From NCBI GenBank assembly GCA_964480635.1, contig CAYZQE010000032.1, positions 1 to 24,058 of the forward strand: 24,058 bases of DNA, read 5' to 3'. This stretch comes from CAYZQE01 sp964480635 (GTDB lineage Bacteria > Pseudomonadota > Gammaproteobacteria > GCA-001735895). The position numbers were made by a program, and so were the translations under genes. The notes beneath the pieces were generated by a model. That model saw nothing but the letters and a program-made list of their open reading frames with translations. It made no database searches and had not been told where the DNA came from. This document shows, piece after piece, positions 14,451 through 21,633 of the stretch; the stretch's first letter is position 1, and each line of letters starts with the position of its first letter.

Positions 14451-15131
14451 ATGTTCGATTACATTACTCAGGTTAACAAACGCTCTAAACGCATTAAATT
14501 ACAGTTTTGCAGCTATCGTGGTTTAATAATCTCTAGCCCTAAAAAGTTAAGCCAAAAACGCTTAGATAGTATTTGCTTAGAGCATCAAGATTGGATTCAA
14601 AAGCAACAAGCCAAACACCCGATCGAATCTTTTGTTCACCCCCTTTATTTAAACCTTGTTGCTTTAGAAAAAACTTATCATTTAAGTTTTCTTATAAATA
14701 ATAAAAACAAGGTCATTGAAGACGATAATCATCTTGTCATACAAGGCCAACAGGCAAAACAACAGATTATTAATTTAAAGAAATGGATCCGAAAAAAAGC
14801 CCAGCAACTCTTTGCAGATAAGCTTGAAGATTGGTCGAATAAAACCCAACTAAATTATTCAAAACTAAGCGTTAGAAGCCAAAAATCACGCTGGGGCAGT
14901 TGCTCATCTACCGGTACTATTTCGCTCAATGACCAACTCTTATTTATGCCTTCTAGCGTACTCGATTATATTATTGTGCATGAACTTTGCCATACTATTC
15001 AGCCCAACCACTCTGCTCGCTATTGGGCTTTGGTTAATAAGCATTACCCCAACTTTAAACAACAAGAAACACTATTAGCCGACTATGCAAAAAAAATCCC
15101 CCCTTGGTTTAGAGCCAGTTTGTATTCTTAG
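14451..15131 (+). CDS. ygjP: YgjP-like M48/SprT-related metallopeptidase (DUF45)
   Basis: A 226-residue protein. The C-terminal half carries SVRSQKSRWGSCSSTGTISLN (140-160) followed by the zinc motif HELCH (177-181), NHS (186-188) and a downstream FW-like YWALV, the signature of YgjP/DUF45 metallopeptidases. The two His of HELCH bind zinc, the Glu is catalytic, and His187 is probably the third ligand. The N-terminal half is a less conserved beta-rich domain ending in basic helices. There is no signal peptide, so it is cytoplasmic. YgjP is also known for UTP-related activity claims in E. coli; the substrate here cannot be told. It is the last gene of the DUF1415-yaiI-ygjP unit. Confidence 0.85.
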   Translation: MFDYITQVNKRSKRIKLQFCSYRGLIISSPKKLSQKRLDSICLEHQDWIQKQQAKHPIESFVHPLYLNLVALEKTYHLSFLINNKNKVIEDDNHLVIQGQQAKQQIINLKKWIRKKAQQLFADKLEDWSNKTQLNYSKLSVRSQKSRWGSCSSTGTISLNDQLLFMPSSVLDYIIVHELCHTIQPNHSARYWALVNKHYPNFKQQETLLADYAKKIPPWFRASLYS

Positions 15132-15256
15132 TACTTTTCAAGCTTGTCTTTTTTATAATGATAATTAATGCCTAAATAAGAAAAAAAATCTCAATTTTTA
15201 ACAAAACTCTATATAGTCACGCCTTCGCACGCCTTCAGGCTTAACAAAAATTAATT

Positions 15257-16381
15257 ATGTCCATAAATTACGCTAAAATAGATCAACAACAACTCGCCAC
15301 AGATATTGATTTAATCAAACAATCTATGGGGCAAGCAACGACCGAAGACTTTCAACACCTTAAAAAAGTCGAACGCTGGGGTAGAGCAGCAGCCATTTTA
15401 GGTTATCTTATGGCATCGGCATTTCCCTTTAATATTTTAGGCGCGCTGTTAATTAGCATGGGCAATATCAGTCGATGGGCTAACGTCGCACACCCTGTTT
15501 TACATGGTGCGTATGATAAGGTGCCTAACATTCCAAAACGTTATACCAGTAAAGGGTTTGCACAAGGCCGCCGACGCTATATTGATTGGCTCGACTGGAT
15601 AGAACCAGTCGCTTGGGATTTTGAGCACAATAAAAAGCATCATTTTAATTTAGGTGAAGAAGAAGACCCCGACAATGTCGAAATAAATTTAAAATGGTTA
15701 CGTGAATCAAACATGCCTATGTGGGTTCGTTATTCCATTGTCATCAGCTTTGCTTGTATTTGGAAAATAGCCTATTACGCTCCCCAAACAGTTAAGATAC
15801 AAGCTAACCGTGAACGCAGACAACGCGGTGAAGTACAATATGACACCTTCATTCGTTTAGGTGCCTGGAGCCCATTTTCACCCGATGGATTTCGTTTATG
15901 GACGCAAGGTTACTTGCCTTATATTGCTTTTCGCTTTGTATTGATGCCCTTATTGTTTTTACCCTTAGGTGTCGATGCTGCCTTTAACGTTTTAATGGCC
16001 TCTTTATTAGCTGAAGTATTCACCAATTTACATTCCTTTTTTATCATTCTCCCGAATCACTCAGGTGAAGATATTTATCGTTTTAATGAACCCAGCAAAA
16101 GCCGTGGTGAATTTTATTTACGCCAAATTATAGGCACAGTGAATTATAATTCAGGCACTGATCGCATTGATTTTTTGCATGGCTGGTTAAACTATCAAAT
16201 AGAACACCATCTCTTCCCTGCCATTCCTTTAAACCACTATCAAAAAATGCAGCCCATTGTTAAAGAAATATGCAAAAAGCACCAACTGCCTTACCGTCAA
16301 GAAAGTGTTTTTAAGCGCGCATGGATGACCATAGAGTTAATGGTGGGGAAAACCAATCAATTGGTTATTAATCACGTTTAA
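15257..16381 (+). CDS. Membrane fatty acid desaturase
   Basis: A 374-residue inner-membrane di-iron enzyme that would put a double bond into acyl chains. Three histidine boxes are visible: HPVLH (79-83), HNKKHH (124-129) and QIEHH (314-318). There are hydrophobic stretches at about 45-70, 160-180 and 225-265. Replacement of the first His of the third box by Gln (QxxHH) is typical of front-end or acyl-lipid desaturases rather than classical stearoyl-CoA enzymes, so regioselectivity is open. The ATG has no evident ribosome-binding site. The leader contains a 10-bp direct repeat CACGCCTTCG/CACGCCTTCA at 15218-15237. It is probably a single-gene unit; a role in membrane fluidity is inferred. Confidence 0.85.
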   Translation: MSINYAKIDQQQLATDIDLIKQSMGQATTEDFQHLKKVERWGRAAAILGYLMASAFPFNILGALLISMGNISRWANVAHPVLHGAYDKVPNIPKRYTSKGFAQGRRRYIDWLDWIEPVAWDFEHNKKHHFNLGEEEDPDNVEINLKWLRESNMPMWVRYSIVISFACIWKIAYYAPQTVKIQANRERRQRGEVQYDTFIRLGAWSPFSPDGFRLWTQGYLPYIAFRFVLMPLLFLPLGVDAAFNVLMASLLAEVFTNLHSFFIILPNHSGEDIYRFNEPSKSRGEFYLRQIIGTVNYNSGTDRIDFLHGWLNYQIEHHLFPAIPLNHYQKMQPIVKEICKKHQLPYRQESVFKRAWMTIELMVGKTNQLVINHV

Positions 16382-16426
16382 CCCCCTTGAGAGCATGATC
16401 TTTTAGGCGTAGAATTAATTTAGTTT

Positions 16427-16521
16427 GGTGATTAGAAAGCTAACTCAGCAATGATGGCTTTCCTCTCTCCCTGCGAGAGAGAGTTCTTTCTAGTAACTGC
16501 TGAGTTAGTTTGCTAATCACC
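16427..16521. repeat. 95-bp hairpin / inverted-repeat element upstream of the lipoprotein gene
   Basis: The arms 16427-16450 and 16498-16521 are complementary at 22 of 24 positions (GGTGATTAG, AA, CTAACTCAGCA shared). Inside, CTCTCTC (16463-16469) pairs with GAGAGAG (16475-16481) around a 5-base loop. There is no T tract. It lies between the desaturase stop (16381) and the lipoprotein start (16557). It could act as a strong mRNA hairpin for the desaturase transcript, or be a MITE/REP-type mobile repeat. Confidence 0.75.
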
Positions 16522-16556
16522 TTTAGCTTTAATCTCTTTTCAAAATGGAAGCACCG

Positions 16557-17309
16557 ATGATTTCAAAGCCAAATAGAATAAACCATCATTTTTTAAAGCT
16601 TTTTTCAGCTATTGTCACTGTCATTGCCTTAGCAAGTTGCCAACCTGTTGATTCTGAAGATATTAATTCTTCAGGGATTTATGCTGATATCGAAGTGGTC
16701 TCAAGTCTCAGTACTCACGCCGATGTTAACGTTTCTTTTCGCTCGAGCAGCAAAAGCAATGCCTCTTACATTGAGCTCACCGCCAATGATAATTTAGCCA
16801 CTTCATCGAATAACCAAATTAAGTTTTTTAGTAAAGATAATTTTCTAAACAAAATCACTTATTCTGCAAATTTTAATGACGTTGCCGACGAAGCAAGCTT
16901 TACTGTTTCTCTTGAACGCCCTAATGATATTAGCGCACCAAATTCTAGCGTAAGCTTGCCAAAAGAAATGCAAATCACTTTGCCCGCTTCAGCGCATGTG
17001 TTTACCCCTGATCAGCAGTTAGATATTGCGTGGAGCCCCGCCAGAATTAATCAACTCATTGATATTCAGTTTGTCGTCACCTGTGACGACAACACGACTA
17101 GAACCATTTCAGGTTTAAATGATGACGGAACATACAGCATTAGCATTGATGCTTTAATAGCCGACTCAGCCATCAGTAACAACAATGACTGCCACATATC
17201 AATTGGTTTAACTCGAACACACCGTGGCTCAATTGATACCAATTATGGCAAGGGTGGGAAAATAACCGCTAAAACAACAAGAAGCTTAAATGTGATCGTC
17301 GATTTATAA
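16557..17309 (+). CDS. Putative lipoprotein of unknown function
   Basis: A 250-residue protein with a type II signal peptide: basic n-region (KPNRINHHFLK), hydrophobic core FSAIVTVIALA, and lipobox LASC with Cys28 as the lipidation site. The mature part is rich in Ser, Asn, Asp and Thr and predicted beta-strands, with an ITLPASAHVFTPDQQLDIAWSPA-like stretch in the middle that resembles Ig-like or fibronectin-type modules. Two further Cys (in VTCDD and NDCHI) may form a disulfide. I do not recognise a family. The start at 16557 is chosen because GGAAG lies eight bases upstream; an in-frame ATG at 16545 has no such site. Asp is absent at +2 (Gln instead), so outer-membrane sorting is expected. 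Confidence 0.7.
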   Translation: MISKPNRINHHFLKLFSAIVTVIALASCQPVDSEDINSSGIYADIEVVSSLSTHADVNVSFRSSSKSNASYIELTANDNLATSSNNQIKFFSKDNFLNKITYSANFNDVADEASFTVSLERPNDISAPNSSVSLPKEMQITLPASAHVFTPDQQLDIAWSPARINQLIDIQFVVTCDDNTTRTISGLNDDGTYSISIDALIADSAISNNNDCHISIGLTRTHRGSIDTNYGKGGKITAKTTRSLNVIVDL

Positions 17310-17335
17310 GGCTATCAATCTAGGTTTTTAGCCTT
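17308..17335. terminator. Possible bidirectional terminator between the lipoprotein gene and argB
   Basis: AAGGCTA (17308-17314) pairs with TAGCCTT (17329-17335) across 14 bases. It overlaps the stop codons of both convergent genes. TTTT precedes the right arm and TAATT follows. The short stem and long loop make this weak. Confidence 0.4.
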
Positions 17336-18212
17336 TAATTAACGTCCCCACACCCGAATTTGTTAACAGCTCTAGCAACACTGAATGCTTAACCCTGCCA
17401 TCAATAATATGGCTTGTTTTAACGCCTTCATTAACTGCTTTTAAGGCACAATCGACTTTGGGCAACATACCACCATGAATTACTTTTTGCTCGATGAGTT
17501 GTTTGGTTTTGGCGGCATCAATCCCTGTCACTAAATTACCATCATCATCTAAAACACCTGATGTATTGGTCAATAGTAATAATTTTTCTGCGCCTAATTC
17601 TGCGGCTAATTTACCGGCGACAATGTCGGCATTAATATTATATGACTCACCTTTAGTACCCACACCAATAGGCGCAATAACAGGAATAAAGCCACTATTA
17701 TCAAGCATGGTCACCACCGAAGGGTCAATACTGACGACTTCGCCCACATGCCCCAAGTCATACAACGCTTCTTGCCCTGGCTTTATATTTTTGGGTTTAA
17801 TATCTAAGGGTTTGGCTTGAATTAAACAGCCATCTTTGCCTGTTAAGCCCACGGCATGTCCACCATGTTGATTAATAAGGCTCACAATTTGTTTATTAAC
17901 CAAACCACCTAACACCATTTCTACCACATCCATGGTTTCACTGTCTGTGACGCGCATACCTTCGATAAATTTACTTTCTTTACCTATTTTTTCAAGCAAC
18001 TCAGCTATTTGAGGGCCACCCCCGTGTACAATAACGGGGTTCACACCAATTTGTTTTAGCAATACGATGTCTTGGGCAAAGCTGCTTTTAAGCTCTTCAT
18101 CAATCATCGCATTACCGCCATATTTAATGACGATGGTTTTTTTATCTAAATTTTGAATGTACGGCAAAGCCTCTACTAAAATCTCTGCAATATTTTGCTG
18201 TTTAACGACCAT
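17328..18212 (-). CDS. argB: Acetylglutamate kinase
   Basis: A 294-residue amino-acid kinase that phosphorylates N-acetyl-L-glutamate with ATP, the second step of arginine synthesis. IVIKYGGNAM (27-36) carries the ATP-binding lysine and glycines. IVHGGGPQI (61-69) is the substrate loop. NINADIVAGKLAAELGAEKLLLLTNT (about 192-217) and IHGGMLPKVDCAL near residue 246 are family signatures. The N-terminal helix ILVEALPYIQNL is the extra helix seen in arginine-inhibited hexameric forms, so feedback inhibition by arginine is plausible. The start overlaps the dut stop (TAATG), showing coupling with dut. Confidence 0.97.
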   Translation of the reverse strand: MVVKQQNIAEILVEALPYIQNLDKKTIVIKYGGNAMIDEELKSSFAQDIVLLKQIGVNPVIVHGGGPQIAELLEKIGKESKFIEGMRVTDSETMDVVEMVLGGLVNKQIVSLINQHGGHAVGLTGKDGCLIQAKPLDIKPKNIKPGQEALYDLGHVGEVVSIDPSVVTMLDNSGFIPVIAPIGVGTKGESYNINADIVAGKLAAELGAEKLLLLTNTSGVLDDDGNLVTGIDAAKTKQLIEQKVIHGGMLPKVDCALKAVNEGVKTSHIIDGRVKHSVLLELLTNSGVGTLIKG

Positions 18213-18667
18213 TATTTTTGTCCCGAGTGGCCAAAACCACCTTCACCACGATCTGACTCATCAAAGCTTTCTACGACTTCAAACTCTGCTTGAACGACAG
18301 GTAAAAACACCAATTGTGCTAAACGCTCGCCTTGCTCTAAGGTATATTCTGTTTGGCTACGGTTCCAAGCTGATACAAATAATTGGCCTTGATAATCAGA
18401 ATCAATAAGCCCCACTAAATTCCCCATCACAATACCGTGTTTATGGCCAAGGCCAGAGCGTGGTAATATCACCGCTGCTAACGCAGGGTCTTTAATATGA
18501 ATCGCCATGCCTGTTGGAATCAATTCTGTTTGTCCAGGTTTTAATACGACGGGTTCATCAATACAGGCTCGTAAATCTAAACCGGCTGAACCTTCAGTGG
18601 CATAGGCGGGTAAAGGAAATTCTTTGCCAATACGGGAGTCGAGTATTTTTAGTGCTATTTTTTTCAT
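18212..18667 (-). CDS. dut: dUTP diphosphatase
   Basis: A 151-residue trimeric dUTPase, hydrolysing dUTP to dUMP and diphosphate, which keeps uracil out of DNA and supplies dTMP synthesis. All five motifs are present: GSAGLDLRA (26-34), PRSGLGHKHG (69-78), GLIDSDYQG (86-94), GERLAQLV (113-120) and the C-terminal RGEGGFGHSGQ (140-150), which closes over the active site. The length is normal. It is coupled to argB downstream. In many gammaproteobacteria coaBC lies directly upstream of dut; here a plus-strand DUF4395 gene has come between. Confidence 0.98.
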   Translation of the reverse strand: MKKIALKILDSRIGKEFPLPAYATEGSAGLDLRACIDEPVVLKPGQTELIPTGMAIHIKDPALAAVILPRSGLGHKHGIVMGNLVGLIDSDYQGQLFVSAWNRSQTEYTLEQGERLAQLVFLPVVQAEFEVVESFDESDRGEGGFGHSGQK

Positions 18668-18740
18668 GTTTTTATTTGGCTCTTTAGAAATTTAAGTGGG
18701 TAGTTTAGAATAAAGCTCTCATTACAATAGGCTTAATAAA

Positions 18741-19484
18741 ATGGCTGTAGGCGCGATTATAACCAACATTAAACAGACATTCAGCACTCTATGGTTTCGT
18801 GACCCAAATGAGGAGCAAACTTATATCAATGAAGTCGCTGTTCGAATCCGCGCTGGTATGCTGTTAGTTGTCCCGTTATTTATGGCGCTAACCTTATATG
18901 AAGCACTATATACCTCGAATTGGCTCCCCATTGAAAACACGGCAACCGATACCTATGAAACTGATTGGGATGGCAATATAATATATACCGTCGAAGCCAT
19001 TAGACGTACTTACGATTACAGCATTCAAACTTATTTTTTAATGTTTGCCTTTTTTGACTTGCTAGCAGGCATGTTTGTTTTAACATCTCGCTTATCCCCC
19101 ACTATTTTAATCAGCAGCTTTTTAGCACAATCACAAAAACCCGTTTGGAAACCATTGGTTCCTAAGCGTTACGCTTGGGGCATTGGAGCAAGTTTTATTT
19201 CAATTTGCATTGTGTTTTTTAACCCCGAAATTTTCGCCGAATGGATCAATCAATTCTATGGCAGCGATCTATTATCCACCACTGAAAACTACATTCCTTT
19301 TTGGATTCCTACCAATTTAGTTTTTGCCTGCATCGCCTTTATGTGGCTTGAAGCCGTGTTAGGTTTTTGCGTAGGCTGCAAATGCCATGCATTATTAGTA
19401 AAACTGGGCGTGCATAAAGAAGAATGCGATGCCTGTAATAATATTGATTGGGATGAAATAGCGGCTCGAAATGCTAAAAAATAG
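18741..19484 (+). CDS. DUF4395-like integral membrane protein
   Basis: A 247-residue membrane protein with about four hydrophobic segments (residues 38-58, 96-117, 146-163, 190-210). NEVAVRIRAGMLLVVPL, SRLSPTILISSFL, VPKRYAWGIGASF and GFCVGCKCHALL (208-219) follow the order of DUF4395 blocks, including the CxxC near the last helix. A cysteine-rich tail (EECDACNN) follows. DUF4395 proteins are often near thiol or sulfur-transfer genes, but none is seen here, and function is unknown. An acidic, aromatic periplasmic loop lies between the first two helices (about 60-92). The gene stands alone on the plus strand between dut and coaBC and converges on coaBC across a shared terminator. Confidence 0.7.
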   Translation: MAVGAIITNIKQTFSTLWFRDPNEEQTYINEVAVRIRAGMLLVVPLFMALTLYEALYTSNWLPIENTATDTYETDWDGNIIYTVEAIRRTYDYSIQTYFLMFAFFDLLAGMFVLTSRLSPTILISSFLAQSQKPVWKPLVPKRYAWGIGASFISICIVFFNPEIFAEWINQFYGSDLLSTTENYIPFWIPTNLVFACIAFMWLEAVLGFCVGCKCHALLVKLGVHKEECDACNNIDWDEIAARNAKK

Positions 19485-19503
19485 GTTTCGCTAAACCTAT
19501 TTT
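19478..19503. terminator. Bidirectional terminator shared by the DUF4395 gene and coaBC
   Basis: AAAATAGGTTT (19478-19488) and AAACCTATTTT (19493-19503) form a perfect 11-bp stem with a 4-base loop CGCT. T-rich ends leave it in both directions. It overlaps the stop codons of both convergent genes, which are only 17 bases apart. Confidence 0.85.
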
Positions 19504-20698
19504 AAGCCGTCGATAATCGCGCTATCAATATAATTAATTGCTCAGCCAATGTTATTTTTTGCTGTAATGCAAAATACTGCTGCCCATGATGCCAAAAAGC
19601 ATGTATTTCGTTTTCATCGACGGCAAAACCACCCTGTTTAGCTCCAACTAAATTGGCACATATTAAATCGATGTTTTTTGCGGCTAATTTTTGTCTTGCA
19701 TACTGTTCAAGATCATTGGTCTCTGCGGCAAAACCCACGCAATAAGGTGGGTTTTGAAGTGCAGCCACATCTGCCAAAATATCTTTTGTTTTTTGCAGGG
19801 TGATTTGCAAACTAGCGGACGTTTTTTTAATTTTATGTTCTTCTATTTGGCTAGGCGCATAATCGGCAACCGCCGCGCAGGCGATAAAAATTGCCTGTGA
19901 TTTAACTCGCGCCATCACTTGTTGGTGCATATCCTCAGCACTTTTTACATGGATAACATCACAGCCTTTTGGCGCTATTAATGCGACAGGCCCTGACACT
20001 AACGTCACATGTGCTCCAGCGTTTATTGCCATTTTTGCTAGGGCATAACCCATTTTACCGCTACTTTTATTAGCCAAATAACGTACTGGGTCTATCGCTT
20101 CATGTGTTGGTCCAGCGGTTATTAAAACCGCTTTCCCTTTTAAAATTTTGGGCAAGAAACAAGTACTTAATTGTTGCGCGATGTCATGCGCTTCTAACAT
20201 GCGCCCCAAACCCACATCACCGCACGCTTGCGCGCCAGATGCTGGGCCTAACATCACGACACCTTTGTCGCTTAAGGCATGAATGTTGTTTTGTGTCACT
20301 GCCTGGTGATACATCTTTTCATTCATCGCAGGCGCTACATAGATGGGCGCATCACAAGCCAACATCATGGTGAGCAATAAGTTATCGGCAAAACCTGCAT
20401 TGTACTTTGCTATAAAATCAGCCGTAGCCGGCGCAATTACAACCGCATCTGCCCAGCGTGCTAATTCAATATGCCCCATCCCTGCTTCGGCTGTTTCATC
20501 CAGCAATTGTGTTGCTACGGCATGACCTGATAAGGCCTGAAATGTTAATGGCTGCACAAATTCACATGCGGCAGGCGTCATCACGACTCGCACATCGGCT
20601 CCTTGCTTTATCAACAAACGCGTTAACTCTGCTGCCTTATAAGCAGCAATACCCCCTGTTACGCCTAAAATAATTTTTTTATTGTGTAGATTGCTCAT
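19502..20698 (-). CDS. coaBC: Bifunctional phosphopantothenoylcysteine decarboxylase / phosphopantothenate-cysteine ligase
   Basis: A 398-residue fusion enzyme for two steps of coenzyme A synthesis: CTP-dependent ligation of cysteine to 4'-phosphopantothenate (CoaB) and FMN-dependent decarboxylation to 4'-phosphopantetheine (CoaC). The CoaC half has VTGGIAAYKAAEL (13-25), the active-site His76 in HIELARWAD, PAMNEKM (123-129) and the lid motif ACGDVGLGRM (about 158-167). The CoaB half starts near residue 188 with VLITAGPTHEAIDPVRYL, SSGKMGYALA and KIKK near residue 293. The length is normal. It diverges from radC with 41 bases between. Confidence 0.97.
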   Translation of the reverse strand: MSNLHNKKIILGVTGGIAAYKAAELTRLLIKQGADVRVVMTPAACEFVQPLTFQALSGHAVATQLLDETAEAGMGHIELARWADAVVIAPATADFIAKYNAGFADNLLLTMMLACDAPIYVAPAMNEKMYHQAVTQNNIHALSDKGVVMLGPASGAQACGDVGLGRMLEAHDIAQQLSTCFLPKILKGKAVLITAGPTHEAIDPVRYLANKSSGKMGYALAKMAINAGAHVTLVSGPVALIAPKGCDVIHVKSAEDMHQQVMARVKSQAIFIACAAVADYAPSQIEEHKIKKTSASLQITLQKTKDILADVAALQNPPYCVGFAAETNDLEQYARQKLAAKNIDLICANLVGAKQGGFAVDENEIHAFWHHGQQYFALQQKITLAEQLIILIARLSTA

Positions 20699-20739
20699 GC
20701 CTATTATTCTAGACGACTATCAAACATAGGGATATAGAT

Positions 20740-21411
20740 ATGGCAATTACGGACTGGCCTAAAGATGAACGGCCTCGTGAAAAATTATTACAGCATGGCG
20801 CTGTTAGTTTGAGTGATGCTGAATTATTAGCAATTTTTTTACGCACGGGCATTAAAGGTAAATCAGCTGTCGATTTAGCGCGTGATTTATTAAATAGCTT
20901 CGGCTCTTTACATAAGCTGTTTACCGCAGACTTAACCGCTTTTACCGCACATAAAGGCATGGGTACAGCCAAATATGCTCAACTTCAAGCCGTGTTAACA
21001 CTCGCTTCTAGGCATTTAAAAGAAACCCTGAAACAACAACCAGAATTTACGTCAGCAGAACACACAAAAGAGTATTGTAAAATGCTTTTAGGCAATAAAA
21101 CATATGAAGTATTTGGTTGTTTAATGCTTAATAACCAACATCAACTCATCGAATTCAGGGAGTTATTTCGCGGCACCATTGACGGGGCTAACGTGTATCC
21201 CAGAGAAGTCGTTAAACAAGCCTTAGCTGATAATGCTGCTGCCGTTATATTCGTCCACAATCACCCCTCAGGATGCTCTGAGCCAAGTCAGGCTGACCGG
21301 TCTATCACCCGTCAACTCATTGAGGCATTAAAACTAATGGATATTCGTGTCATTGATCATTTAATCGTCGGTGATAAGGTAACGAGCATGGCAGAGCTAG
21401 GGATGATTTAA
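20740..21411 (+). CDS. radC: RadC/UPF0758 family JAMM protein
   Basis: A 223-residue protein of the RadC family. The N-terminal helix-hairpin-helix-like part is MAITDWPKDERPREKLLQHG through LLAIFLRTG and HKGMG (1-75). The C-terminal JAB/MPN metalloprotease-like domain has ELFRGTIDGANVYPREVV (141-158) and the zinc motif HNHPSG with D186 (H173, H175, D186). Despite the name, a role in DNA repair is not supported in E. coli, and the real substrate is unknown. The start is supported by GGGAT upstream. Its neighbour coaBC, divergent here, is the usual gammaproteobacterial one. Confidence 0.95.
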   Translation: MAITDWPKDERPREKLLQHGAVSLSDAELLAIFLRTGIKGKSAVDLARDLLNSFGSLHKLFTADLTAFTAHKGMGTAKYAQLQAVLTLASRHLKETLKQQPEFTSAEHTKEYCKMLLGNKTYEVFGCLMLNNQHQLIEFRELFRGTIDGANVYPREVVKQALADNAAAVIFVHNHPSGCSEPSQADRSITRQLIEALKLMDIRVIDHLIVGDKVTSMAELGMI

Positions 21412-21633
21412 CATAATTCTCACGCTCACTTTTAGCTAAATGAGTACCTTTTCTAGGCGTTTCATTTTGCCCCGTCATGTTGCACTATTTTAGATCTTGA
21501 TTTTAAACCTTCGATTTTTAAAACACTTGGTTTTTAGCGGACAACCCAATAAATTTATACATGAGCGCATTAACTTGCATAATCTCAAAAACTAACTACA
21601 TTCTTAAAACAGCAATAATAATGAGGATGAGTT

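Noticed and set aside
15218..15237. Direct repeat CACGCCTTCG/CACGCCTTCA in the desaturase leader
   Set aside because: Only two 10-bp units, with no symmetry or further copies; not enough to call a regulatory site or repeat array.
21412..21633. 222-base intergenic region before the chemoreceptor gene
   Set aside because: Searched for a flagellar-type promoter, hairpins and small genes; apart from the ribosome-binding site next to the TTG start nothing convincing was seen.
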